64,000 nt of DNA from Streptomyces sp. NBC_00572 (GCF_026341815.1 NZ_JAPENX010000001.1:2914001-2978000); one strand, 5' to 3'. Shown: positions 34,554-43,012, numbered from the stretch's first letter. Notes: generated from the sequence alone by a model not told the origin. Made by a program: numbers and translations.

Positions 34554-36062
34554 GTGAGCACCGAGAACGAGGGCACGGCGGTACCGGCGGACCCGGCCGC
34601 CCCGTCGGCCCCTCCGACGCCTCCGTCGCCTCCGACGTCCGCGTCGACGCAGACCCCGACCCCGACGGACGCCCCGACCCCGACGGACGCCCCGACCCCG
34701 GCGGACGCCCCGACGGTCGCGCAGGCGCAGGCGCAGGCGCAGGCCCCGGATCCGACCCAGGCCCCGGATCCGACCCCGACCCCGGACCCGACCCTCACCC
34801 ATGAATCGGTCGCGGCCGCTCCTGCCCCGGCGGCCGCGGCGACCGGAGCGGCCGGTGGCTGGCCGCCGCCCCCGCCGACCGTGCCGTCCTGGGGCGCCCC
34901 GCTCCCGCCCGCACCCCCCGCGTCCGCGGCGCCGCGCAAGCGCACCGGCGGCCTCGTGGCGGCCGTCCTGGTCGCGGCGCTCGTCGCGGGCGGCATCGGC
35001 GGCGGCATCGGCTACTGGGCGGCCCAGCGCGGTGACGAGGGCGTCAGCTCGACGACGGTCTCCGCGGGCGAGGCCCCGGCGTCCTTCAAGCGCGAACCGG
35101 GGACGGTCGCGGCGGTCGCGGCGCAGGCGCTGCCGAGCGTCGTCACGATCCAGGCGAAGTCCGGCGGTGCGCAGGGCGAGAGCGAGGGCGGTACGGGCAC
35201 GGGCTTCGTGTACGACCAGGAAGGCCACATCGTCACCAACAACCACGTGGTGGCGTCCGCGGCGGACGGCGGCACGCTCTCCGTGACGTTCCCGGACGGC
35301 AAGTCGTACGACGCGGAGGTCGTCGGCCGGGCCGAGGGCTACGACGTGGCCGTACTGAAGCTCACGAACGCGCCGAAGGGGCTGAAGCCGCTGCCACTGG
35401 GCGACTCCGACAAGGTGGCGGTCGGCGACTCGACGATCGCGATCGGCGCGCCCTTCGGCCTGTCGAACACGGTGACGACGGGCATCATCAGCGCCAAGAA
35501 CCGCCCGGTGGCCTCGGGTGACGGCTCCGGCGGCAGCAACTCGTACATGAGCGCGCTGCAGACGGACGCGTCGATCAACCCGGGCAACTCGGGCGGTCCG
35601 CTGCTCGACGCGAGCGGCGCGGTGATCGGCATCAACTCGGCCATCCAGTCCACGGGAAGCGGCTTCGGCCAGTCCCAGGCGGGCTCGATCGGCCTGGGCT
35701 TCGCGATCCCGGTGAACCAGGCGAAGAACGTGGCCCAGCAGCTGATCAAGACGGGCAAGCCGGTGTACCCGGTGATCGGCGCGACGGTGAACATGCAGGA
35801 GCAGGGCGAGGGCGCGACGATCGCCTCCCAGGGCTCGGGCGGCACCCCCTCGGTGACCCCCGACGGCCCGGCGGCGAAGGCGGGCCTGAAGGCCGGCGAC
35901 GTGATCACGGGCTTCGGGGGCCACCCGATCGACAGCGGCCCCTCCCTGATCAGCGAGATCTGGACCCACAAGCCGGGCGATCAGATCAAGATCACCTACG
36001 AGCGCGACGGCAAGACCTCCACGGCCACGGTCACCCTCGGCGAACGCACCGGCGACAGCTGA
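34554..36062 (+). CDS. Membrane-anchored HtrA/DegP-type serine protease with PDZ domain
   Basis: 502 residues from GTG 34554, seven bases after AGGAGAG. A cytoplasmic tail of about 125 residues is made of repeats (18-bp DNA units coding TDAPTP, and an AQ run). One membrane helix follows (GLVAAVLVAALVAGGIGGGIGYW). The trypsin-like domain has the triad His (VTNNHVV), Asp (GYDVAVLKL) and Ser (NPGNSGGPL). The PDZ domain is near residues 395-490 (AAKAGLKAGDVITGFGGHPI). It degrades or chaperones misfolded exported proteins. Confidence 0.95.
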   Translation: MSTENEGTAVPADPAAPSAPPTPPSPPTSASTQTPTPTDAPTPTDAPTPADAPTVAQAQAQAQAPDPTQAPDPTPTPDPTLTHESVAAAPAPAAAATGAAGGWPPPPPTVPSWGAPLPPAPPASAAPRKRTGGLVAAVLVAALVAGGIGGGIGYWAAQRGDEGVSSTTVSAGEAPASFKREPGTVAAVAAQALPSVVTIQAKSGGAQGESEGGTGTGFVYDQEGHIVTNNHVVASAADGGTLSVTFPDGKSYDAEVVGRAEGYDVAVLKLTNAPKGLKPLPLGDSDKVAVGDSTIAIGAPFGLSNTVTTGIISAKNRPVASGDGSGGSNSYMSALQTDASINPGNSGGPLLDASGAVIGINSAIQSTGSGFGQSQAGSIGLGFAIPVNQAKNVAQQLIKTGKPVYPVIGATVNMQEQGEGATIASQGSGGTPSVTPDGPAAKAGLKAGDVITGFGGHPIDSGPSLISEIWTHKPGDQIKITYERDGKTSTATVTLGERTGDS

Positions 36063-36110
36063 CCGGCTAGGCTGTTCCCCGCGCCGCACGTGGACACACC
36101 GCCGGCGCGG

Positions 36111-36198
36111 GGTGGGTTGCCCGAGCGGCCTAAGGGAACGGTCTTGAAAACCGTCGTGGCGCGAGTCACCGTGGGTTCAAATCCCACACCCACCGCCA
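36111..36198 (+). tRNA. tRNA-Ser (anticodon TGA)
   Basis: Acceptor arm GGTGGGT (36111-36117) pairs with ACCCACC (36188-36194). The anticodon loop is CTTGAAA in CGGTCTTGAAAACCG, giving TGA. The long variable arm is typical of tRNA-Ser, the T loop is GGTTCAAATCC, and the CCA end is encoded (36196-36198). Confidence 0.97.
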
Positions 36199-36201
36199 GT
36201 G

Positions 36202-36240
36202 GAACGGCCCCTGACCAGGCAGAACGGTCAGGGGCCGTTC
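36202..36240 (+). terminator. tRNA-Ser(TGA) terminator
   Basis: GAACGGCCCCTGACC (36202-36216) pairs perfectly with 36226-36240 (9-nt loop) and is followed by TGTTGT. Confidence 0.9.
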
Positions 36241-36402
36241 TGTTGTCCGTTTCCTCGGGCGGTGGTGCCGTGAGGCCCGCCCGATCCACGGCTCGTGGTG
36301 CGTGTGCGCGGCGTGCCCGTAGACCTCGGCGGCTCTGCGGATGCGGGACTCGGGTGGTGCCGTGATGCTGGAGGGGCTGGAACAGTGGCTAGGAGGGCCA
36401 GG

Positions 36403-36612
36403 ATGTCTGTGTTCGACAAGCTCAAGGGAATGCTGAAGGGCCACGAGGATCAGGCCTCCAAGGGCATCGACAAGGCCGGTGACTTCGCCGACGAGAAGAC
36501 CCAGAGCAAGTACAGCAGTCAGGTCGACACCGCCCAGGAGAAGCTCAAGGAGCAGCTGGGAGGCACGGGCCAGAACCCGGACTCTCCGCCGCAGCCCCCG
36601 CCCCAGCAGTAG
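36403..36612 (+). CDS. MT0933-type antitoxin-like protein
   Basis: 69 residues from ATG 36403, after [32 protein letters not shown] is the typical start of the MT0933/Rv0909 antitoxin family, followed by [20 protein letters not shown]. The protein is mostly amphipathic helix, with a Pro/Gln tail. In M. tuberculosis the family is paired with a toxin (Rv0910); no toxin gene lies beside it here. It may act alone, for example as a CsbD/stress-like protein. The gene is followed by a terminator. Confidence 0.85.
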   Translation: MSVFDKLKGMLKGHEDQASKGIDKAGDFADEKTQSKYSSQVDTAQEKLKEQLGGTGQNPDSPPQPPPQQ

Positions 36613-36636
36613 CGGGGAGGCGCGACGCGATCGTCA

Positions 36637-36669
36637 GGGGCGCCCCGGATCTCATGTCCGGGGCGCCCC
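36637..36669 (+). terminator. Terminator after the antitoxin-like gene
   Basis: GGGGCGCCCCGGA (36637-36649) pairs perfectly with 36657-36669; 7-nt loop, followed by TTCGGGG. Confidence 0.8.
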
Positions 36670-36733
36670 TTCGGGGTTCACCGGGTTTCAATGTGCTCGT
36701 CGGAGGGGTGCGGCCGGAGGAAGGGTTTCTGTC

Positions 36734-37258
36734 GTGGTGCGGATCGTGCTCGTTCAGGGGGACATCACCGCCGAGGCGGCGGACGCGATCGTGAACGCCG
36801 CGAACTCCTCGCTGCTGGGCGGTGGCGGCGTCGACGGAGCCATCCACCGGAAGGGCGGCCCCGAGATCCTCGCCGCCTGTCAGGACCTGCGGCGCTCGCA
36901 CTACGGCAAGGGCCTTCCGACCGGGCAGGCCGTGGCGACCACGGCGGGGCGGTTGCCGGCCCGGCATGTGATCCACACGGTCGGGCCGGTCTGGTCGCGT
37001 ACGGAGGACCGTTCGGAGCTGCTGGCCTCCTGCTACCGCGAATCCCTGCGGGTCGCAGACGAGTTGGGGGACCGCACGGTCGCGTTCCCCGCCATCTCCA
37101 CCGGGATCTACGGCTGGCCGATGGACGACGGTGCCCGGATCGCCGTGGAGACGGTACGGGCCGCCCGTACCGACGTGGAGGAAGTCCGCTTGGTGCTCTT
37201 CGACGCGCCGGCCTACGCGGCCTTCGAGGCGGCCGCGGGGGAGCGGGACGTCCCGTAG
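36734..37258 (+). CDS. Macro-domain O-acetyl-ADP-ribose deacetylase-like protein
   Basis: 174 residues from GTG 36734, eight bases after GGAGGAAGGG; GTG 36737 is possible. A MacroD-type single domain: [36 protein letters not shown] contains the ADP-ribose-binding Asn and Gly loop, then [25 protein letters not shown] and [18 protein letters not shown]. It hydrolyses O-acetyl-ADP-ribose or removes mono-ADP-ribose. It is a possible partner for products of KptA elsewhere in the window, since KptA makes ADP-ribose cyclic phosphate (inference). Confidence 0.93.
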   Translation: MVRIVLVQGDITAEAADAIVNAANSSLLGGGGVDGAIHRKGGPEILAACQDLRRSHYGKGLPTGQAVATTAGRLPARHVIHTVGPVWSRTEDRSELLASCYRESLRVADELGDRTVAFPAISTGIYGWPMDDGARIAVETVRAARTDVEEVRLVLFDAPAYAAFEAAAGERDVP

Positions 37259-37718
37259 GGGGCGCGCGGCCCGTCTGCCGGACGCGGGGGAGGTGTCGTT
37301 CGTGGAGCGCGAACCTCTCCTCGGAGTCGAAAGTCTTCTCCCGTGCGATGTGCGTGTTCGGCTCGTTCGGTCGGGGGACTCGCCGTTGCGATCTTGTGAG
37401 GGCGAGATTGGCGGAAAATCTGCCGGAACGCTTCCTCCCTTGCGCCGCACCGTCGGTGGCTGTCCTGAACTCTTCCCGTCCGTGTGAGCTGGGCCGTTCC
37501 GCGGAGCGCCCGGGTTTATCGGCTTGTCCTCACGCTTGCGGGGGAATCGGGTGCTCCGGGGTGGTTCGCCGGGGATTCGGTGGGCAACTCTGGATTCGCG
37601 ACGTCGAGCACGAACGACCGGGGCGGTCGGCCAACTGCCTTGGAAATGGCCGTACTTCACGGCACTTCAGAGCAGTTCCGTGCAACAGCACCAGCTTTCA
37701 GTTCCCGGAGGAACAGAC
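37259..37718. other. 460-bp intergenic region upstream of a small secreted protein
   Basis: No gene was found. The length and lack of repeats suggest a long regulated leader or promoter region for the secreted protein at 37719. No -10/-35 pair was assigned. Around 37391-37430 (GATCTTGTGAGGGCGAGATT) the sequence is less GC-rich than average and could hold a promoter. Confidence 0.35.
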
Positions 37719-38024
37719 ATGGCAAGCATCCGTACCGCCCGCATCCTCGCCGCTGCCGCCGCCCTGCCCCTCGCCGCCGCGCTCTTCACCGGGGTGGCCC
37801 AGGCCGACAACGGTGGGTTCGCGGACGACGGATCGAACACGAGCGTCGCCACGATCATCGGCAGCGGCGTGGGTGGGGACAACTTCGGTAACTCGACCAC
37901 GACGCAGCAGGTGGCGACCGGTTCCGGTGCCTCCAATCAGAACAACACGGCCAGTGTGAACGGCTCCGCCTTCACCCACATCGCCCAGAACAACGCGGTG
38001 GTCAACTTCAACCCGTGGTGGTGA
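37719..38024 (+). CDS. Small secreted Asn/Gln/Ser/Thr-rich protein
   Basis: 101 residues from ATG 37719, seven bases after GGAGGA. The signal peptide is clear (ARILAAAAALPLAAALFTGVAQA, cleavage before DNGG). The mature protein, about 72 residues, has no Cys or Lys and is rich in Asn, Gln, Ser, Thr, Gly and Val, with repeating hydrophobic and polar alternation: ATIIGSGVGGDNFGNSTTTQ, then ASNQNNTASVNGSAFTHIAQ, ending NFNPWW. This looks like a small amyloid-type surface protein, analogous to but not clearly homologous with rodlins or chaplins. A strong terminator follows, so it is a single-gene unit. Confidence 0.75.
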   Translation: MASIRTARILAAAAALPLAAALFTGVAQADNGGFADDGSNTSVATIIGSGVGGDNFGNSTTTQQVATGSGASNQNNTASVNGSAFTHIAQNNAVVNFNPWW

Positions 38025-38078
38025 CCGGCTCGGTCAGCACGGCAGCCGGCCCGACGGGGGGCGTGACCGCGGTGTGAA

Positions 38079-38124
38079 CGACGGCCTGTGCGCCGGTACT
38101 TCGGTACCGGCGTGCGGGCCGTCG
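38079..38124 (+). terminator. Terminator with TTCG tetraloop
   Basis: 38079-38099 pairs with 38104-38124 around a TTCG loop. The outer and inner helices are perfect and four central bases are unpaired or weak. It is followed by CGTTTTCC, which suits an intrinsic terminator. Confidence 0.85.
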
Positions 38125-38164
38125 CGTTTTCCCCGCCGGGGGAGCCGCCCGTCGGTCGGCGAGC

Positions 38165-38198
38165 TTGACAGAGGTCCATTATCTGACGGACAGTCAGA
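38165..38198 (+). promoter_or_regulatory. Promoter/operator of the igr-like operon
   Basis: TTGACA at 38165-38170 is a consensus -35. The palindrome TCTGACGGACAGTCAGA (38182-38198, arms TCTGAC/GTCAGA, 5-bp centre) covers the -10 area. The form is typical of TetR-family operators; no such regulator gene lies next to it. Confidence 0.5.
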
Positions 38199-38229
38199 AA
38201 CCTCAGTCGTCCCCCGGGAGGCCGTCGCC

Positions 38230-39396
38230 GTGCACCTCGCCCCGACCGAGCGGCAGCTACGGCTGCGCGCCGAACTCCGTGCGTACTTCCGGGACGTGAT
38301 GCCCGAAGGACCGCCTCCCGCCACCGACACCGACGCCCAGCGCCGGCTGCTCCGCCGGATCGGCGCCGACGGGTTTCTCGGACTCGGCTGGCCCGAGGAG
38401 TACGGCGGGCAGGGCCGCGGCGCCGACGAGCAGTTCGTCTTCTTCGACGAGGCGTACCGCGCGGGCGCCCCCGTCTCGATGGTCACTCTCAACACCGTCG
38501 GCCCCACCCTCATGACCTACGGGACCGAGGAGCAGAAGGCCTCCTTCCTGCCCCGGATCCTCCGTGGCGAGACCGTCTTCGCGATCGGGTACAGCGAGCC
38601 CGAGGCCGGCACGGACCTCGCCTCCCTCCGGACGCGGGCGGTCAGGGACGGCGCGGACTGGGTGATCGACGGGCAGAAGATCTTCACCTCCAACGCGCAG
38701 AACGCCGACTGGATCTGGCTCGCCTGCCGCACCGACCCCGACGCGCCCCCGCACCGGGGCATCTCGATCGTCCTCGTCCCCACCGACGTGCCCGGCTTCT
38801 CCTGGACCCCGATCGAGACCGTGGGAGGGCTGACGACCACGGCCACCTACTACGACGGGATACGGGTCCCCGCCGGGAACCTCGTCGGGCCCGAGCACGG
38901 CGGCTGGGGGCTCATCACCAACCAGCTCAACCACGAGCGGGTCGCGCTCGCCGCGATCGGCATGCAGGCCGAGGACTTCTTCGCCGCCGTGCTCGACCGG
39001 GCCCGTACCCCCGATCCGGTGACGGGCAGGCGCCGCATTGACGAGCCGTGGGTGCGGATCCGCGCCGCCGAAGCGCATGCCCGGCTGGCGGCGACACGCC
39101 TGCTGAACTGGCGTTTGGTGGGGGACGTGGGGGCCGGCCGGCTCGCTCCGGGAGATGCGAGCGGCGTGAAGTTCGTGGGAACCGAATCGGCGGTGGAGGT
39201 GTATCGAATATGTCAGGAGATCGCGGGTGGGCCGGGGACGGTGCGAGCGGGATCACCGGGGGAGTTCGACGCCGGTGAGCTGGAGCGCATGAACCGGGCC
39301 GCCCAGATCAACACCTTCGGGGGAGGGGTGAGCGAGGTGCAGCGCGAGATCGTCGCGAGGATGCGGCTCGGCATGAAGGGGAGGGGTCGGCGATGA
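38230..39396 (+). CDS. Acyl-CoA dehydrogenase, ChsE2/FadE29-like
   Basis: 388 residues from GTG 38230, nine bases after GGGAGG. It keeps a complete ACAD fold: GLGWPEEYGGQG, FAIGYSEPEAGTDLASLRTRA (FAD-binding), ADWVIDGQKIFTSNAQNADW and a C-terminal FGGGVSEVQREIVARMRLGM. First gene of a five-gene operon with the order ACAD, MaoC/OB-fold, ACAD, MaoC, lipid-transfer thiolase. This is the gene set of the mycobacterial igr operon, where FadE28 and FadE29 form a heterotetramer that oxidises the 3-carbon steroid side chain CoA ester. Overlaps the next gene by four bases. Confidence 0.85.
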   Translation: MHLAPTERQLRLRAELRAYFRDVMPEGPPPATDTDAQRRLLRRIGADGFLGLGWPEEYGGQGRGADEQFVFFDEAYRAGAPVSMVTLNTVGPTLMTYGTEEQKASFLPRILRGETVFAIGYSEPEAGTDLASLRTRAVRDGADWVIDGQKIFTSNAQNADWIWLACRTDPDAPPHRGISIVLVPTDVPGFSWTPIETVGGLTTTATYYDGIRVPAGNLVGPEHGGWGLITNQLNHERVALAAIGMQAEDFFAAVLDRARTPDPVTGRRRIDEPWVRIRAAEAHARLAATRLLNWRLVGDVGAGRLAPGDASGVKFVGTESAVEVYRICQEIAGGPGTVRAGSPGEFDAGELERMNRAAQINTFGGGVSEVQREIVARMRLGMKGRGRR

Positions 39397-40355
39397 CCCT
39401 CACACGGAGCCAGGACGGGCCGGACCCGTCGGCGGACGGGCTGTACGAGCGGCTCACGGGGTTCGCGGGGAGGTCCGCCGCCACGGCCGGCGTCGGCAAG
39501 GACCCGGTCAACCTGCCCATGATCCGGCACTGGTGCGAGGCCATGGGGGACGCCCACCCCGCCTACCGCGGGCCCGACGCCGTCGCGCCGCCGACGATGC
39601 TCCAGGCCTGGACGATGGGTGGCCTCTCGGGGCACACGGACCGATCCTCCGCCCACGAGGAACTGTTCGCCCTCCTCGACGGGGCCGGATACACCTCCGT
39701 GGTCGCGACCGACTGCGAGCAGGAATACCTGCGGCCGCTGCGGCCCGGCGACGAGATCACCTTCGACACCGTCATCGAGTCCGTCTCGGAGCTCAAGACC
39801 ACCAAGCTCGGGGCGGGACACTTCGTCACCACCCGGACGGACGTCCGGGCCGACGGCGAACTCGCGGGCACCCACCGCTTCCGCATCCTCAAGTACGCGT
39901 CCGCGGCCAGGCCCCCCAAGCCCGCCGCCGCCCCGAAGCCCGCCGCCCAGGCCGCCCGGCGGCCCCGGCCCGTGATCAACCGGGACAACGCCGGATTCTG
40001 GGAGGGCGTGGCCGCGCACCGGCTGCTCATCCAGCGCTGCGGCGACTGCGCGGCCCTCCGCTTCCCGTGGCTGCCGGGGTGCGCCGACTGCGGCTCGGCG
40101 GAGTGGGACACCGTGGAGGCGAGCGGCACGGGGACGGTCTTCTCGTACGTGGTGATGCACCACCCGCCCTTCCCGGCCTTCGACCCGCCCTACGCGGTCG
40201 GGCTGATCGAACTCGCCGAGGGCGTACGGATGATCAGCAACGTGGTGGGGGTGCCGTACGACAAGGTGCGGATCGGGATGCCGGTGCGGCTGGAGTTCCT
40301 GCGGGTCGACGAGGAGCTGGAGCTTCCCGTCTTCCGCGCGGGAGGGGAGGACTGA
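39393..40355 (+). CDS. MaoC-like / DUF35 OB-fold fusion, ChsH2-like
   Basis: 320 residues. Residues 1-165 are a hot-dog (MaoC-like) domain; the usual catalytic D-x4-H is disturbed (CEAMGDAHPAYRG), so it may be structural. Residues about 200-320 are a DUF35 module: a rubredoxin-like zinc ribbon (QRCGDCAALRFPWLPGCADC) plus OB fold (GTVFSYVVMHHPPFPAF). In igr systems ChsH2 pairs with ChsH1 to hydrate the side-chain enoyl-CoA, and its DUF35 part binds the aldolase Ltp2. Stop and the next ATG are one base apart. Confidence 0.87.
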   Translation: MTLTRSQDGPDPSADGLYERLTGFAGRSAATAGVGKDPVNLPMIRHWCEAMGDAHPAYRGPDAVAPPTMLQAWTMGGLSGHTDRSSAHEELFALLDGAGYTSVVATDCEQEYLRPLRPGDEITFDTVIESVSELKTTKLGAGHFVTTRTDVRADGELAGTHRFRILKYASAARPPKPAAAPKPAAQAARRPRPVINRDNAGFWEGVAAHRLLIQRCGDCAALRFPWLPGCADCGSAEWDTVEASGTGTVFSYVVMHHPPFPAFDPPYAVGLIELAEGVRMISNVVGVPYDKVRIGMPVRLEFLRVDEELELPVFRAGGED

Positions 40356-40356
40356 C

Positions 40357-41421
40357 ATGGACTTCACCCCCACCGAGGAGCAGGAGGCGGCCCGGGAGCT
40401 GGCCGCCCGGATCTTCGCCGACCTCGCCACCCACGAGCGGCTCAGGGCGGTCGGCACCGGCACCGACGCCGAGCTCTGGAAGGCGCTCTGCGCCGCCGGA
40501 CTGCCCGGCTCCGTCGAGGAGACCGGCCTGCTCGGCCTGGTGCTGCTCCTGGAGGAGCAGGGACGCGTGACGGCCCAGGTGCCGTTCGCCGCCGCCGGTG
40601 TGTACGGCATCCTCGCCGTCGCCCGGCACGGTACGGACGAGCAGCGCGCCCGGCTCATGCCCGGACTCCGCGACGGCACGACGCTGGTGACGGGGGCCTT
40701 TCCGGCGTCCGGCACGGTCGTCTCGCGCGAGGGACGCCTCAGCGGGACCGTGGACTGGGTTCCGTGGCTCAGGGACGCCACCCACGTCCTGGTCCCGGAC
40801 GAGGACCGCACCCTGTGGCTGGTCCGCACCGAGGACGCGGCCCGGGTCGATCCCGTCGAGCTCACCGCGCCGTGGTCCGCCGGCCGGCTCGTCCTCGACG
40901 GGACGACGGGGGAGCGGCTCGGGGCGGGGGAGGGGCCCGGAGACGGGGAGCGGAGTGGGGAGGGCGCTGCCTACGCGGACGTGCTCGCCGCCGCGCGGAT
41001 CGCGTTCGCCGGGCTCCAGGCCGGGGTCTGCGCCGGGTCGCTCGCCAGGGCCGTGGAGTACACCTCCGTACGTGAGCAGTTCGGCCGCCCGCTCTCCACC
41101 CACCAGGCCGTGCAACTGCGGGCCGCCGACGCGCATATGGACACCGAGGCCATCCGGGTCACCGCCTACGAGGCGGCCTGGCGCTTCGACGAGGCCCTGG
41201 ACGCCACCGGGGCGGGCCTGACGGCCGCCTGGTGGGCCTCCGAGGCGGGGAAGCGGGTCGTGCATGCCGGGCAGCACCTGCACGGCGGCATGGGCGCGGA
41301 CCTCGACCACCCCGTCCACCGGCACTTCCTGTGGGGCCGGCAGCTCGACGCCTACCTCGGCTGCGGCACCGAACTCCTCGCCGAACTCGGCGACCTGCTC
41401 GCGGAAGGAGAACTGTCATGA
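40357..41421 (+). CDS. Acyl-CoA dehydrogenase, ChsE1/FadE28-like
   Basis: 354 residues. It is shorter and more diverged than the first ACAD of the operon: a C-terminal helical bundle is clear (ARIAFAGLQAGVCAGSLARAVEYTSVREQFGRPLSTHQAV), the middle beta domain is reduced, and the FAD motifs are weak. This fits the FadE28-type subunit of a heteromeric acyl-CoA dehydrogenase, in which the FAD sites are shared between two unlike chains. Ends in an ATGA overlap with chsH1. Confidence 0.83.
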   Translation: MDFTPTEEQEAARELAARIFADLATHERLRAVGTGTDAELWKALCAAGLPGSVEETGLLGLVLLLEEQGRVTAQVPFAAAGVYGILAVARHGTDEQRARLMPGLRDGTTLVTGAFPASGTVVSREGRLSGTVDWVPWLRDATHVLVPDEDRTLWLVRTEDAARVDPVELTAPWSAGRLVLDGTTGERLGAGEGPGDGERSGEGAAYADVLAAARIAFAGLQAGVCAGSLARAVEYTSVREQFGRPLSTHQAVQLRAADAHMDTEAIRVTAYEAAWRFDEALDATGAGLTAAWWASEAGKRVVHAGQHLHGGMGADLDHPVHRHFLWGRQLDAYLGCGTELLAELGDLLAEGELS

Positions 41422-41474
41422 AGCCGGTCGTGAAGCCCGTCGTGAAGCCCGTCGTGGAGTCCGTCATGAAGCCC
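41415..41474 (+). repeat. 12-bp tandem repeat multiplying the chsH1 start codon
   Basis: GTCRTGAAGCCC-like units begin at 41415, 41427, 41439, 41451 and 41463. Each contains an in-frame start codon: ATG 41418, GTG 41430, GTG 41442, GTG 41454 and ATG 41466. Only the first lies a suitable distance after GGAAGGAG (41402-41409). Confidence 0.85.
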
Positions 41475-41849
41475 GGGGACGAGCTGCCGCCGCTGACGGT
41501 CCCGATCACCCGCACCCTGATCGTCGCCGGGGCCGTCGCCTCCCGCGACTACCAGGACGTGCACCACGACGCCGAGCTGGCCCGGGAGAAGGGTTCCCCG
41601 GACATCTTCATGAACATCCTCACGACCAACGGTCTCGTCGGCCGCTACATCACCGACCACTTCGGCCCCCGCGCGGTCCTCCGCAGGGTCGCCATCCGGC
41701 TCGGCGCCCCCAACCACCCCGGCGACACCATGGTCCTGACCGGCACGGTCACCGAGGTCGACGGGGACACCGCACAGGTCCGGGTCGTCGGGGCCAACGG
41801 CCTCGGGCACCACGTCACGGGGACGGTCACCGTGGAGGTGCCGCGATGA
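41418..41849 (+). CDS. MaoC-like enoyl-CoA hydratase subunit, ChsH1-like
   Basis: 143 residues if translation starts at ATG 41418. The catalytic pair is plausible in SRDYQDVHHD (Asp and His five residues apart, as in ChsH1). The first 16 residues, MKPVVKPVVKPVVESV, come from a 12-bp tandem repeat, and the conserved-looking start MKPGDELPPL is at ATG 41466, giving a 127-residue protein closer to the mycobacterial length. Small hot-dog domain that would dimerise with ChsH2. Confidence 0.85.
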   Translation: MKPVVKPVVKPVVESVMKPGDELPPLTVPITRTLIVAGAVASRDYQDVHHDAELAREKGSPDIFMNILTTNGLVGRYITDHFGPRAVLRRVAIRLGAPNHPGDTMVLTGTVTEVDGDTAQVRVVGANGLGHHVTGTVTVEVPR

Positions 41850-43012
41850 GCCTCCGCACCCGGGACGGACTCGGCGGCCGGGCGGCCGTGGTGGGCATCG
41901 GCGCCACCGAGTTCTCCAAGGACTCGGGCCGCAGCGAGCTCTCCCTCGCCGTCGAGGCGGTACGGGCGGCCCTCGACGACGCCGGGCTCGCTCCCGCCGA
42001 CGTCGACGGCATGGTCACCTTCACCATGGACACCAACCCCGAGATCACCGTCGCCCAGACGGCCGGCATCGGCGAGCTGTCCTTCTTCTCCCGCGTGCAC
42101 TACGGGGGCGGGGCCGCCTGCGCCACCGTGCAGCAGGCCGCGCTCGCCGTCGCCACCGGGGTCGCCGAGGTCGTCGTCTGCTACCGGGCGTTCAACGAGC
42201 GCTCCGGGCGCCGCTTCGGCTCCGGCGTCCAGCAGCGCGAGCCCTCCGCCGAGGGCGCCGCGCTCGGCTGGCAGCTGCCCTTCGGGCTGCTCACGCCGGC
42301 CTCCTGGGTCGCGATGATCGCGCAGCGGTATCTGCACACCTACGGGTTGACCCCGGACGCCTTCGGCCATGTCGCCGTCACCGACCGGCGCCATGCGGCC
42401 CGCAACCCCGCCGCGTACTTCCACGGGAAGCCGATCACCCTCGCCGACCACGCCGCCTCGCGCTGGATCGCCGAACCGCTGCGGCTCCTCGACTGCTGCC
42501 AGGAGACCGACGGCGGCCAGGCGATCGTCGTCACCTCCGTCGAGCGCGCTCGCGACCTGCGGCGCCCGCCCGCCGTGATCCTGGCGGCGGCGCAGGGTGC
42601 CGGCCGGAAGCAGGAGGCGATGACCAGCTTCTACCGGGACGAGCTGACGGGCCTTCCGGAGATGGGCGTGGTGGCCCGGCAGCTCTGGCGGACCTCCGGG
42701 CTCGCACCGAGCGACATCGACGTCGGCATCCTCTACGACCACTTCACCCCGTTCGTGCTGATGCAGTTGGAGGAGTTCGGCTTCTGCGGGCCGGGAGAGG
42801 CAGCCGACTTCGTCGCGGCGGACGCGCTGCCGCTGAACACGCACGGAGGGCAGCTCGGCGAGGCCTATCTGCACGGCATGAACGGCATAGCGGAGGCGGT
42901 ACGGCAGCTGCGCGGCACCTCCGTGAACCAGATACCCGGGGCAGAGCGGACCTTGGTCACGGCGGGCACCGGGGTTCCCACGTCCGGGTTGATCCTGGGC
43001 ACGGACGGCTGA
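41846..43012 (+). CDS. Lipid-transfer protein / thiolase-fold aldolase, Ltp2-like
   Basis: 388 residues. Thiolase-fold protein of the SCPx/lipid-transfer type: AAVVGIGATEFSKDSGRSELSLAVEAVRAAL, FSRVHYGGGAACATVQQAALAVATG and the C-terminal NTHGGQLGEAYLHGMNGIAEAVRQLRG. It lacks the usual nucleophilic Cys setting of true thiolases. Ltp2 cleaves the C-C bond that releases the last side-chain carbons as propionyl-CoA, working with the DUF35 domain of ChsH2. Last gene of the operon; overlaps chsH1 (ATGA). Confidence 0.87.
   Translation: MSLRTRDGLGGRAAVVGIGATEFSKDSGRSELSLAVEAVRAALDDAGLAPADVDGMVTFTMDTNPEITVAQTAGIGELSFFSRVHYGGGAACATVQQAALAVATGVAEVVVCYRAFNERSGRRFGSGVQQREPSAEGAALGWQLPFGLLTPASWVAMIAQRYLHTYGLTPDAFGHVAVTDRRHAARNPAAYFHGKPITLADHAASRWIAEPLRLLDCCQETDGGQAIVVTSVERARDLRRPPAVILAAAQGAGRKQEAMTSFYRDELTGLPEMGVVARQLWRTSGLAPSDIDVGILYDHFTPFVLMQLEEFGFCGPGEAADFVAADALPLNTHGGQLGEAYLHGMNGIAEAVRQLRGTSVNQIPGAERTLVTAGTGVPTSGLILGTDG

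Noticed and set aside
36403..36612. Toxin-antitoxin operon
   Set aside because: Only the MT0933-type antitoxin-like gene is present; the next gene is a macro-domain protein behind a terminator and no toxin-like gene is adjacent.
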